Assembly: GCA_018266875.1 (NCBI GenBank)
Contig: JAFDZR010000045.1
Span: forward strand, 1 to 64,000
Direction: 5' to 3'
DNA: 64,000 bases
Origin: Bacteroidota bacterium
Lineage (GTDB): Bacteria > Bacteroidota > Ignavibacteria > Tepidaquicellales > Tepidaquicellaceae
The stretch's first letter is position 1. Each line of letters opens with the position of its first letter. This document shows, piece after piece, positions 9,559 through 17,340 of the stretch. The notes under the pieces were generated by a model. It saw only the letters and a list, made by a program, of their open reading frames with translations, ran no database searches and was not told the DNA's origin. Made by a program: the position numbers and the translations under genes.

Positions 9559-10158
9559 ATGAAAGAATTAGGGAACATATTTTTTAAATACAGAAGCTAT
9601 ATCCCTCTGCCGTTTGTATTTGTTATGATACTTTTCATGAAACCCACGCTTGCCAGTATAATCGCAGGATTTTTAATCGCTTTGTCAGGAGAAATTATCA
9701 GGATATGGTCTGTTAGTTTTGCAGGAAGTGAGACGAGGACCACATCCGGTGTAGGCGGGACCTATCTTGTTACTCAGGGACCATATTCGGTAATACGGAA
9801 TCCACTTTACGCCGGCAATATATTGATCTATCTCGGAATTGGAATAATGAGCAATGCATTGTCACCTTATCTTCAGATATTTGCTTTCATATTCTTTTCA
9901 TTTCAGTATCACTGTATAGTACTTGCCGAAGAGGATTTTCTTCAGAACAAATTCAGGGATATCTATCCGGATTACAGGAAATTCGTCGGAAGGTTTTTTC
10001 CGAAATTCCGTAAAGTACCAGCACATATTTTATCGGGACTGGAACTGAATGTAAAAAATGGATTTAAGTCTGAAAGACGTTCCCTGCAGGCATTCCTTAT
10101 TACTTCATTTATTATAATAATTTACTATCTGCTGAAAGTCCGTTTCGGAATATTCTGA
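9559..10158 (+). CDS. Isoprenylcysteine methyltransferase / phospholipid methyltransferase-like membrane protein
   Basis: 199 residues with about five hydrophobic segments. The core GPYSVIRNPLYAGN (around 75-90) and the acidic/aromatic stretch EEDFLQNKFRDIYPDYRKFVGRFFP (split here as EEDFLQ and YPDYRKFVGRFFP, around 130-153) are hallmarks of the ICMT/PEMT-like family of membrane SAM-dependent methyltransferases, where the RNPxY and EE motifs form the cofactor pocket. Bacterial members have mostly unknown substrates, often lipids or small hydrophobic molecules. It follows the HAD gene by 46 bases on the same strand and converges with xerC. The substrate cannot be told from sequence. Confidence 0.8.
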   Translation: MKELGNIFFKYRSYIPLPFVFVMILFMKPTLASIIAGFLIALSGEIIRIWSVSFAGSETRTTSGVGGTYLVTQGPYSVIRNPLYAGNILIYLGIGIMSNALSPYLQIFAFIFFSFQYHCIVLAEEDFLQNKFRDIYPDYRKFVGRFFPKFRKVPAHILSGLELNVKNGFKSERRSLQAFLITSFIIIIYYLLKVRFGIF

Positions 10159-10185
10159 TTTTATTAAACTGTTTCAATTGATGAC

Positions 10186-11109
10186 TCAGGATCTCGGATG
10201 AGCCTGTTTATATACTTTCTTTAAACGTTCAGGTGTAATGTGCGTGTAAACCTGTGTGGTGGAAAGGCTTTCATGTCCAAGAAGATCCTTGACCGCTCTG
10301 ATATCAGCTCCGTTGTCAAGGAGATGAGTGGCAAAAGAATGACGGAGTACGTGAGGGGATTTTTTACTGTTTTGAGTGACAAGTGAAAGATTCTTTTTTA
10401 TCATTCTGTTTAATTTCATCGGATAAAGCTTCCTGCCCGAATTATCAACAAAAAGATTTTCCAGATCATTCACGTTGCATATTTCTCTTATCGAAGAATA
10501 ATTTTTCAATGCTGTTTCAGCAGCTTTACCGAAAGGGACTATTCTTTCCTTGGAACCTTTTCCTTTTACTTTAATTGTCCTGCTGACCATGTCAACATTT
10601 TTTATCTTCAGATTAATCAGTTCTGACAGCCGGATGCCGGTGCTGTAAAACAATTCAATAACTGCTTTGTCAAGAATACTCAGTTCCGTTAAATATTTTT
10701 CACCGAGAAGTCTGCTAAGCTCACTTTCACTAAGAACAGAAGGTAATTTTTTATTCAGTTTCGGAAAGATCAGTGATGCTGAATAATTCCTTGAAATGTA
10801 TTTTTTTCTGTAAAGAAATTTATACAGAGATTTTATTACCGATATCTTTCTTGAGATACTTTTTTTGGAATACTTTCCCTTCTTTTTGAACGGATCGGAA
10901 AGCTCTGCTACGAAGGATTTAAGAAAAGGAAGATTTAACTCATCAGGATCAAAATTCTCTCCGGACTTAATAAATCCGGATTTTAGTGCATAATCAATCA
11001 GCTGATCCGTATCATTTTTATAAGAGATAACAGTATTAGCTGAATAATTCCTGTTTACTTTAAGGTAACTCAGAAATTCTTTTATAATATCTTCAGCAGA
11101 TCTGTTCAT
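10186..11109 (-). CDS. xerC: Tyrosine recombinase XerC/XerD-type
   Basis: 307 residues. The N-terminal SAM-like core-binding domain covers about 5-105 and the catalytic domain 120-305. Catalytic residues seen: Arg160 (TGIRLSEL), the beta-hairpin Lys at 182-184 (KGKGSKER), His253-x2-Arg256 (HVLRHSFATHLL), His279 (LGHES) and nucleophile Tyr288 (QVYTH). Length and the AHPR tail fit Xer recombinases that resolve chromosome dimers at dif, rather than phage integrases. It is the last gene of a minus-strand run after topA (20-base gap), an arrangement also known elsewhere. Assignment to XerC rather than XerD rests on the C-terminal KVYKQAHPR style and the topA context, so the symbol is less certain than the family. 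Confidence 0.85.
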   Translation of the reverse strand: MNRSAEDIIKEFLSYLKVNRNYSANTVISYKNDTDQLIDYALKSGFIKSGENFDPDELNLPFLKSFVAELSDPFKKKGKYSKKSISRKISVIKSLYKFLYRKKYISRNYSASLIFPKLNKKLPSVLSESELSRLLGEKYLTELSILDKAVIELFYSTGIRLSELINLKIKNVDMVSRTIKVKGKGSKERIVPFGKAAETALKNYSSIREICNVNDLENLFVDNSGRKLYPMKLNRMIKKNLSLVTQNSKKSPHVLRHSFATHLLDNGADIRAVKDLLGHESLSTTQVYTHITPERLKKVYKQAHPRS

Positions 11110-11129
11110 AAAAAATAATTAATTTGAAA

Positions 11130-13475
11130 TTATTCCTTTGATGACAGTTCGTTCTCATTTACGGTTTCATCTTCAAATTTTGTTTTACATTCCGGACATT
11201 CGAGATAATTTCCGTCTTTCTTTGAAGACTTTTTAAGCAGGTAATTATTGCCGCAGTTTGTGCAGTTCTGAATTACCGGCAGTGAATTTGCAATAAAGTC
11301 GCATTCGGGATATTTTGTGCATCCGTAGAAGAATCTTCCGCCTTTTGCCTTTCGCTGAAGTATTTCACCCTTTTTACATTTTGGACAAGTAATCCCGAGA
11401 GTAAAGGGCTTGATGCCTTTGCATTTTGGATAATTTGTGCATCCGTAAAATTTGCCGTATCTGCCGATCTTAATTGTCATCGGACTCTGACAGATATCGC
11501 AGATGACATCCTTTGCAAGTTCGAGATCCTCTTCAGTCGGCGGTTCCAGCGGCAATGCTCCTTTGCATTTTGGAAATGTTTCACATGAAAGGAACTGTCC
11601 GTTTCGGCTCCATTTCTTGATCATTTTTGCGCCTGTTTCCTTTCCGCATTCCGGACAAAGAATATCAGTTTTTTCTACTAGACTTATTTTAATTTCCGCT
11701 GCAATTGAATCAGCTGCAGTAAGATCAGTATTGAAAGGATCATAAAAATCATTGAGGACTTTACTGTAAGTGCTTTCACCGTTTGCGATTGTATCAAGTT
11801 CCATTTCCATCTTTGCGGTGAAATTAGCGTTTATAACATCCTTAAAATGTTCAGAAAGTATTTTGTTAACCGCTTTTCCGAGATTTGTAGCATACAGTTT
11901 TTTCTCTTTGAGCTCTACATACATCCTGTTTATCACAGTTGAGACTATTGCGGCAAATGTACTTGGTCTTCCGATACCGAGCTTATCAAGCTGCTTGATT
12001 AGCGTACTCTCGCTGTATCTCGGAGGCGGATTGGTGAAGTGCTGATCTTTCTCAAGATTGCTGACTTTAAGCATGTCGTTAAGCCCAAGTTCAGCAGGGA
12101 TTAGTGTAAGGTCTTCGTCATCAGCTGCATTTTCCGGCTTATCTGTTGTATCTTCTGAATTATCCTCATAAACCTTCAGGAATCCGCTGAATTTCAAAAC
12201 GCTGCCGGTAGCTTTGAAAAGATATGTATTTTTGCTTCCTCTTGGCGACATAGCAGTAATAATAACAGTCTTCTGATCAAGAACCGCCTGCGACATCTGT
12301 GAAGCAACAAACCTTTTCCAGATCAGATCATAAAGAAGATAAAGATCTTTACCAAGTTTCTTCATGTCCTCCGGTTTTCTGTTTACGTCTGTCGGCCGGA
12401 TGGCTTCATGAGCATCCTGAGTATTTTTCTTCTTCGATTTAAATTCTTTCGGCTTTTCAGGAAGATAATCCTTTCCGAAATTTTCGCCGATATATTCTCT
12501 TGCAGAATCAACTGCATCTTTGCTTACCCTCGTGGAATCAGTTCTCATATATGTGATAAGTCCTACAAGTCCTTCTTCCTTGTTTCCCTCTATGCCTTCA
12601 TAAAGTTTCTGCGCAAGCATCATGGTCTTCTTAGGTGAAAAACCAAGTCTTGAGGATGCTGTCTGCTGAAGCACACTGGTAGTAAAAGGAGCAGGTGCAT
12701 TTCTTTTAACTTCCTTTACCTGAATATCAGTGACCTTGTATTTATTATCCCTTAAATCCTGCAGGATCTCATGCGCCTGATCTATATTCTCAATACACGG
12801 TTTTTCTCCGTCAAATTTCAGAGTATCATCATTGATCTTATACAGTTTTGCCCTGAAGGATCTGGAATTTCCTGACGGCTTCGAAAATAAACCCTCTATG
12901 GACCAGTATTCCTTTGGGATGAACTTTTCAATTTCTTCTTCCCTTTCGCATATGATTCTCAGGGCAACTGACTGAACTCTTCCTGCAGAAAGACCAAAAT
13001 AAAATGTCTTCCACAGGAACGGACTCACTTTATATCCGAGTATCCTGTCCATAACTCTTCTTGCAACCTGCGCTGACACAAGATTCTCATCGATCTTCCT
13101 GGCGTTTTTCATGGCATGGTCAATTCCCGTTTTTGTGATCTCATTGAAGAGAACTCTCTGTATCTTGTCTTTTTTTGTGACTATCTCATCCGCAATATCT
13201 GAAGCAATTGCCTCACCCTCACGGTCAGGGTCAGTTGCTATATATACTTTGTCGGAGGAAGCTGCGATCTTTTTCAGATTCTTAATTACATTTTCTTTCC
13301 CGGGTATTATGCCGAATGTAGCTGTAAAATCATTTTCAAGATCAACATTCATTTTACTTTTCGGAAGGTCTTTTATGTGACCTACCGTAGCTTCTACTAT
13401 ATAGTCTTTTCCCAGATATTTATTTATTGTTTTTGCTTTAGAAGGTGATTCTACTATTACTAAGGATTTTTTCAT
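11130..13475 (-). CDS. topA: DNA topoisomerase I
   Basis: 781 residues, type IA topoisomerase that relaxes negative supercoils. The Toprim domain is at the N-terminus (VIVESPSKAKTI at 5-16, DPDREGEAIA near 82-91). The catalytic Tyr is Tyr309 in GLITYMRTDST. After the core, four Cys4 zinc-ribbon-like repeats occupy about 600-770 (CPEC..CETFPKC, CDIC..CTNYPKC, CPKC..CTKYPEC, CTNC..CPEC), typical for full-length bacterial TopA. It starts at an ATG 35 bases after the Smg-family gene and is followed 20 bases later by xerC, so it probably belongs to the minus-strand run beginning upstream of ybeY. Confidence 0.97.
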   Translation of the reverse strand: MKKSLVIVESPSKAKTINKYLGKDYIVEATVGHIKDLPKSKMNVDLENDFTATFGIIPGKENVIKNLKKIAASSDKVYIATDPDREGEAIASDIADEIVTKKDKIQRVLFNEITKTGIDHAMKNARKIDENLVSAQVARRVMDRILGYKVSPFLWKTFYFGLSAGRVQSVALRIICEREEEIEKFIPKEYWSIEGLFSKPSGNSRSFRAKLYKINDDTLKFDGEKPCIENIDQAHEILQDLRDNKYKVTDIQVKEVKRNAPAPFTTSVLQQTASSRLGFSPKKTMMLAQKLYEGIEGNKEEGLVGLITYMRTDSTRVSKDAVDSAREYIGENFGKDYLPEKPKEFKSKKKNTQDAHEAIRPTDVNRKPEDMKKLGKDLYLLYDLIWKRFVASQMSQAVLDQKTVIITAMSPRGSKNTYLFKATGSVLKFSGFLKVYEDNSEDTTDKPENAADDEDLTLIPAELGLNDMLKVSNLEKDQHFTNPPPRYSESTLIKQLDKLGIGRPSTFAAIVSTVINRMYVELKEKKLYATNLGKAVNKILSEHFKDVINANFTAKMEMELDTIANGESTYSKVLNDFYDPFNTDLTAADSIAAEIKISLVEKTDILCPECGKETGAKMIKKWSRNGQFLSCETFPKCKGALPLEPPTEEDLELAKDVICDICQSPMTIKIGRYGKFYGCTNYPKCKGIKPFTLGITCPKCKKGEILQRKAKGGRFFYGCTKYPECDFIANSLPVIQNCTNCGNNYLLKKSSKKDGNYLECPECKTKFEDETVNENELSSKE

Positions 13476-13510
13476 TAAATGGTCTTCTTTTTTAAAAATT
13501 ATTTATATTA

Positions 13511-13966
13511 TCAGTTTATCGTATCATTATTCTGCAGTACCAGTCTGTATGCATTGTTTTCAGGATCCGAATTCAGAAATATCATTGTTGATGCTATCAT
13601 TTTAATTTCTTCTGTACCTATATCCTTATACCCTGCGGAAATAAGTTTGTCAATAATAGATTCTTCGTCTGATTCGGAAATAATACCAAGCTCCTTAAGC
13701 TGAATAAGATAACCCAGTGCTTCCCTCCTGAATAAATTTTTCTCCGCCTTGTGATAAACCCTGTGGGATTTTGATTTTTTCCTTTTCTCATCAAAAATAA
13801 GTTCACTGCTTTCGATCTTGGAAAATATCCAGGCAAAAGCAGTGTTGATTTCGGCTCTTGTATATCCTTCGCTTGTATATTTATTTATGTCGATCTCATT
13901 GAACTCTTTTTTATCCCTCATCTCATTGAGAATGTTTACAATAAGTTCAAATATTTTTTCCTGCAT
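13511..13966 (-). CDS. Smg/DUF494 family protein
   Basis: 151 residues. The N-terminus (FELIVNILNEM), the GYTRAEINTAFAWIFSKI helix and the LGIISESDEESIIDKLISAGY segment match the Smg (DUF494) family. In proteobacteria, smg lies between dprA and a topA-like gene; here it also directly precedes topA, so the neighbourhood is conserved although the biochemical role of the family is not known. Its start overlaps the 3' end of ybeY by 20 bases, suggesting coupled translation. No catalytic motif is visible; the protein appears all-helical, soluble and cytoplasmic. Confidence 0.8.
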   Translation of the reverse strand: MQEKIFELIVNILNEMRDKKEFNEIDINKYTSEGYTRAEINTAFAWIFSKIESSELIFDEKRKKSKSHRVYHKAEKNLFRREALGYLIQLKELGIISESDEESIIDKLISAGYKDIGTEEIKMIASTMIFLNSDPENNAYRLVLQNNDTIN

Positions 13967-14396
13967 TATTTAATTTATTTAAATAATAATCTTCTTTTGC
14001 TTTAATAATTTTCCTTTCAGTTCCAGTCTTGTCATTATAGCCGCATAAATGAAGCAGCCCGTGTACTGCAACTCTGAACAGTTCACTGTAAAATTCTGTT
14101 CCGTACCGAACTGAGTTGGCTCTGACTGTGTCCAGTGATATTAAAAGTTCTCCTTCTGTGATACCTTCGTCATCTTTGTCATAAAATGTAATAATATCAG
14201 TTTCAAAATCATGTCCGAGATACTTTGAATTATATTCCCTTATCATTCTGTCATCGCAAAAAATAAAGCTGATCAGTTCGGGTTCTGTTTTTTCTTCCTT
14301 AAGTAAAACACTAGTAATATTTTTTATTGCTTTTTTAGTTTCCTTTTTTTCAACAGAACTTAAACTATCGGCACTATAGATAAAATTGATTTTCAA
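13947..14396 (-). CDS. ybeY: Endoribonuclease YbeY, rRNA maturation factor
   Basis: 149 residues, the usual length. The metal-binding signature HGLLHLCGYND is at 112-122: His112 and His116 are present, and the third ligand position (+10) is Asp122 instead of His. From memory, Asp at this place is usual in Bacteroidota YbeY, so it is not taken as loss of function. Upstream motifs also fit: LGHDFETDIITF near 60-71 and GELLISLDTVRANS near 82-95. YbeY is a single-strand endoribonuclease needed for 16S rRNA 3' end processing and ribosome quality control. It lies in a tight minus-strand cluster with the unknown gene upstream and the Smg gene downstream. Confidence 0.93.
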   Translation of the reverse strand: MKINFIYSADSLSSVEKKETKKAIKNITSVLLKEEKTEPELISFIFCDDRMIREYNSKYLGHDFETDIITFYDKDDEGITEGELLISLDTVRANSVRYGTEFYSELFRVAVHGLLHLCGYNDKTGTERKIIKAKEDYYLNKLNNAGKNI

Positions 14397-14422
14397 AAAT
14401 TCAGGATAATTTAATTTCCCGG

Positions 14423-14842
14423 TCAGATAATAGTTTCAGATATTGACAGGGCAATTGCTGAGAGAAGCTTTTCGGAATTCAGCTCGGAAAAATCAGTTTT
14501 CAGGACTTTTCTGCTGACATTTGAATACATTGAACAGTCTCCTGATTTTGATACTATCAGGCCTGATATATATTCATCCGTTTCCGATATAAAGATCACC
14601 TCCTCCAGCATGTCGCTTATTATCATATTGCTGCAGGATTGAAGCTGAAGATGGGTATTGTTGGTGTACACCGATATTAGACATTTATCGTTTTCTTCAG
14701 GATATATCTCAAGACAAATGTTTGAATTTATATTTTTGTGCGCAATGTTAAGTGTAAACGTATTATCCGTTCTGATTAGCTTAGCAGAAAATAATTTTTC
14801 TATTTTCCCTAAGTTTTCATCGCTCAGCTGCTGATTTTTCAA
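14423..14842 (-). CDS. Hypothetical protein, 139 residues, unknown family
   Basis: I do not recognise a family. The protein is soluble, has no signal peptide or membrane span, and is rich in Ser/Asn/Ile. It has alternating beta-like stretches (TFTLNIAH, NICLEIYP, CLISVYT, YISGLIVSK) and a helical C-terminus. The overall mixed alpha/beta pattern could suit a small chaperone-like fold, but that is only an impression. It lies between the gamma carbonic anhydrase and ybeY on the same strand, with a possible own promoter upstream (14904-14932). Because the JAMM and E2-like genes lie upstream in the same run, it is worth testing as a partner. It lacks a C-terminal Gly-Gly and does not look ubiquitin-like. 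Confidence 0.6.
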   Translation of the reverse strand: MKNQQLSDENLGKIEKLFSAKLIRTDNTFTLNIAHKNINSNICLEIYPEENDKCLISVYTNNTHLQLQSCSNMIISDMLEEVIFISETDEYISGLIVSKSGDCSMYSNVSRKVLKTDFSELNSEKLLSAIALSISETII

Positions 14843-14903
14843 TTATCCTTTATTAGTTAATTTTAATTTCTGTTTCCGTTTCTGTTCCTGAAAATTTCCT
14901 ATA

Positions 14904-14932
14904 AAAATATCTATATAATATAACTTTGTCAA
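14904..14932 (-). promoter_or_regulatory. Possible sigma70-type promoter inside the minus-strand run
   Basis: On the minus strand TTGACA (14927-14932) is followed after 17 bases by TATTTT (14904-14909), about 62 bases before the ATG at 14842. It sits in the only sizeable gap (152 bases) of the run, so ybeY-smg-topA-xerC may be transcribed independently of the E2/JAMM genes. The sequence around is very AT-rich, which makes chance matches common. Confidence 0.3.
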
Positions 14933-14994
14933 TTGATAATATCTCTTTAAAATTTAGTATACAATTTAAAAGTTGAATTTACCTTATAGTGACA

Positions 14995-15507
14995 CTAAAT
15001 CGATTTTCTGTACTTTTTAGCATTCTCTGAATAATGGACTGAGCTTTCTGCTATCCTTTCAATTTCAGATTCGGTCACTTCTCTAATCACTTTAGCCGGA
15101 ACTCCGGCGGCAAGGACGCCTTCAGGCACTTCAAATCCTTCCTTTACCAGTGAACCCGCAGCTATGATGGAATTTGAGTTTACGACTGCGTCATCAAGTA
15201 TTACTGATCCCATTCCAATGAGTACATTATCCTTTATTCTGCAGCCGTGGACAACTGCGTTGTGTCCGATTGTAATTTTCTTTCCTATTAAAAGCTCAGA
15301 TCTTCCGGTTGAAGTATGAAGTATACATCCGTCCTGAATGTTTGTCATTTCATCCACAAAAATTCTGTTAATATCTCCCCTGAGAACCGAATTGAACCAT
15401 ACGCTAACACCTTTTTCCAGGACCACGTTTCCAATCAAGGTTGCGTTTTCCGCGACGAACACGCTTTCATCTATTCTGGGAAAAATCGTTCCGAAAGGAA
15501 TTATCAA
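14995..15507 (-). CDS. Gamma-class carbonic anhydrase family protein
   Basis: 170 residues of left-handed beta-helix hexapeptide repeats. The three zinc-ligand histidines of the gamma-CA family are in place: His64 (CILHTS), His82 and His87 (IGHNAVVHGC). The end GVPAKVIREVTESE plus a C-terminal helix is typical of the YrdA/PaaY/CaiE-like subgroup, in which carbonic anhydrase activity is only sometimes demonstrated. It probably acts as a cytoplasmic trimer. It follows the E2-like gene by 43 bases on the same strand. The link to the ubiquitin-like genes is probably only positional. Confidence 0.9.
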   Translation of the reverse strand: MIIPFGTIFPRIDESVFVAENATLIGNVVLEKGVSVWFNSVLRGDINRIFVDEMTNIQDGCILHTSTGRSELLIGKKITIGHNAVVHGCRIKDNVLIGMGSVILDDAVVNSNSIIAAGSLVKEGFEVPEGVLAAGVPAKVIREVTESEIERIAESSVHYSENAKKYRKSI

Positions 15508-15550
15508 TTTCTGAATTTTAAATTAGTTTTTCCGTCTTCAATTTCATGAC

Positions 15551-16087
15551 TTACTGAAGTTCAGGCGAACCGTCATTATCACGAAAGAATATTTCAACCT
15601 CACCCTGTCTGAGGTTTACATTATCAATGGGAAAGATCTCTGAATTTTCCTTTGCCCATTTTGCCGCAATTCCGTTAAGCGGGCTGGTTACATTAAAAGT
15701 CTTATAAGTGATCATCTCCCCTACCTGATAAATTATATCCACGAGAGTTTCACCTGATGCCCAGTAATCGCCGATGCAGATATCATTCGGAGACGCCATT
15801 CTGAAATTAGGATGGAATATTTTTGTTAAAATATAACTCTGCGGTTTTAATCTGGGATAATCCGCATGCAGGTAAATTTCAATCTGATGTTCGCTTATAT
15901 ATTCCAGTTCTTTCTGTCCCGAGCCGGAGTCAGATAGTTTCAGTCCTTTCACATTCTTAAAAGTCACTACGTATCTGTCGGGCGGAAGTGATTCCGGATC
16001 GTATTCAAAACTTATAAACGGATGATTTGAAAATTCTTCCTTCATTTTCCTGAAATCGGAAACAAGTCTTCTTTGTCTTGGGCTCAT
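15551..16087 (-). CDS. E2-like (ubiquitin-conjugating enzyme fold) protein
   Basis: 178 residues. The sequence reads along its length like a eukaryotic-type E2. An N-terminal helix RRLVSDFRKMKEEF (6-19) is followed by strands with DRYVVTF and EIYLHADYPRLKP (the YP..P turn of E2s). Then come TKIFHPNF with the HPN tripeptide at 92-94, NDICIGDYW with the candidate catalytic Cys104 ten residues after the Asn, and the helix GETLVDIIYQVGEMI leading to NVTSPLNGIAAKWAKEN (132-148), the place where E2s carry the NPxSPxNxxAA pattern. E2 enzymes accept an activated ubiquitin-like protein on the Cys and transfer it to a target. The gene lies 24 bases after a JAMM peptidase gene, a pairing known from bacterial ubiquitin-like systems. 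No E1 or ubiquitin-like gene is seen nearby. Confidence 0.8.
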   Translation of the reverse strand: MSPRQRRLVSDFRKMKEEFSNHPFISFEYDPESLPPDRYVVTFKNVKGLKLSDSGSGQKELEYISEHQIEIYLHADYPRLKPQSYILTKIFHPNFRMASPNDICIGDYWASGETLVDIIYQVGEMITYKTFNVTSPLNGIAAKWAKENSEIFPIDNVNLRQGEVEIFFRDNDGSPELQ

Positions 16088-16111
16088 TGATTGTTTAAAT
16101 TCTGTAAATAT

Positions 16112-17278
16112 TTATTCCATCTTTTCAGGCAGATTAAGAACCTGACCTATTTTTATGTCCGTTTTATCCTTCAGTTTATTTACCTTCATGATAAATTCAA
16201 TGCCTGCTCTGCTTTTGTACTGGGACAATGCTATTCTTTCAAGAGTATCACCGTTTTTTACAACATACTTCTTCACAGTTGATTCATTTTTCACTTCTTC
16301 AGTCTTGTTTTCTTTCACTTCGTTCTTTGTTTCTGCTGTGTTGCCGGAGCTCTTGATTACAGTATCCGCCTTTGGTATATTTTTCACAGGTTCAGTCTTG
16401 GTCTGAACTGTTTTCTCCGTTGCTTTGGATCTCTGCTCGGTCTCAAAAATATAACTGTTGAGTCTTTCATTAAGATTTTTCGTGTCCTCCTTAATGTATG
16501 ACAACTCCTTTAAATATTCTTCCTTTATCCCTGACAGCTTGTTGATCTCATAAAAATTATAGATCATCAGCAGAAGGATAAGAAGTATCAGGACATTTAT
16601 AAAAACAAGCGCTTTGTTGTTCAATTCAATTTTATATTTTCTTTTTTCCAGTTCTTTCTTGTCAGGAGTCCCTGAATATAAAAGATCTGCATGCGGCTCA
16701 ACTCTTATGAGCTCGTTGAATTCTTCCTCATCATAATCATAAACAAAAAATCCTTCGGATTTCTCGATCTTTCCTTTATCCCATATAAAAAATCCTCTTT
16801 CCTTAATGGTCGGATCAAATACATATGCGACCATGTATTCTATGTTAAAGAAATTCTCGTGAATGAAAAGATCGTAATTAGACAGAAATACAGTATGACC
16901 AGGATGTGAATGAAACCAGCCGAGTATCTTCTTTCCCGGGAAATCTTTCTCCATTACCTCATTTATATAATCCCATGTCTCATGAGTAAATGTAAGTCTG
17001 GAGAGAGAGGAATTGCTGTGCATTGCAGTGATAAGATCATTAATAAGGATGAATTTCTTGTCATCTTTATTAATGCATATATCCCCTACTAAAACACCGC
17101 CCAGTTCATTATTTACATCACTGGATAAATATTCTTCTATCTGCTTGAGAGTTTCCTGTTTAATAAAAACCCTGTACTCAGTCTGGAAATTATCATTTCC
17201 AAAGAAATAATGATTTTCAGGAAACTCACAACTCTTGTATATAAAATTTTCGGGCTTATCCTGTAAATCAATCTCCAT
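16112..17278 (-). CDS. JAMM (MPN/Mov34) metallopeptidase with TM segment and LysM domain
   Basis: 388 residues. A JAMM domain covers about 34-185. Glu58 (NNELGGVLVG) and the zinc motif His123-x-His125-x7-Ser133-x2-Asp136 (FHSHPGHTVFLSNYD) are all intact, so isopeptidase-type activity is plausible. A basic stretch (207-216) precedes one membrane span (about 224-243). A helical or coiled-coil region (245-285), a Lys/Glu/Thr-rich linker (285-335) and one LysM domain (about 337-384, YVVKNGDTLERIA) follow. The positive-inside rule and the lack of a signal peptide place the peptidase in the cytoplasm and LysM in the periplasm, where it could grip peptidoglycan. It is immediately followed by the E2-like gene. 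JAMM proteins remove ubiquitin-like modifiers or process their precursors; this membrane-tethered LysM form is unusual. Confidence 0.82.
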   Translation of the reverse strand: MEIDLQDKPENFIYKSCEFPENHYFFGNDNFQTEYRVFIKQETLKQIEEYLSSDVNNELGGVLVGDICINKDDKKFILINDLITAMHSNSSLSRLTFTHETWDYINEVMEKDFPGKKILGWFHSHPGHTVFLSNYDLFIHENFFNIEYMVAYVFDPTIKERGFFIWDKGKIEKSEGFFVYDYDEEEFNELIRVEPHADLLYSGTPDKKELEKRKYKIELNNKALVFINVLILLILLLMIYNFYEINKLSGIKEEYLKELSYIKEDTKNLNERLNSYIFETEQRSKATEKTVQTKTEPVKNIPKADTVIKSSGNTAETKNEVKENKTEEVKNESTVKKYVVKNGDTLERIALSQYKSRAGIEFIMKVNKLKDKTDIKIGQVLNLPEKME

Positions 17279-17340
17279 TCACATATTTGGTATAGGATAA
17301 TATAAGTAAAGTATGAAATATTTTAAATATTAATATTGGT

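Noticed and set aside
10186-11109. Tyrosine recombinase as a phage or island integrase
   Set aside because: Length, C-terminal tail and position after topA fit a housekeeping Xer protein; no phage genes or att repeats are nearby.
13947-14396. YbeY as inactive because the third His is Asp
   Set aside because: Asp at that position is, to my knowledge, usual in this lineage, and the remaining motifs are intact.
15551-17278. E2/JAMM pair as part of a CBASS or other defence operon
   Set aside because: No CD-NTase, effector, E1 or other defence gene is adjacent; neighbours are cobalamin uptake and housekeeping genes.
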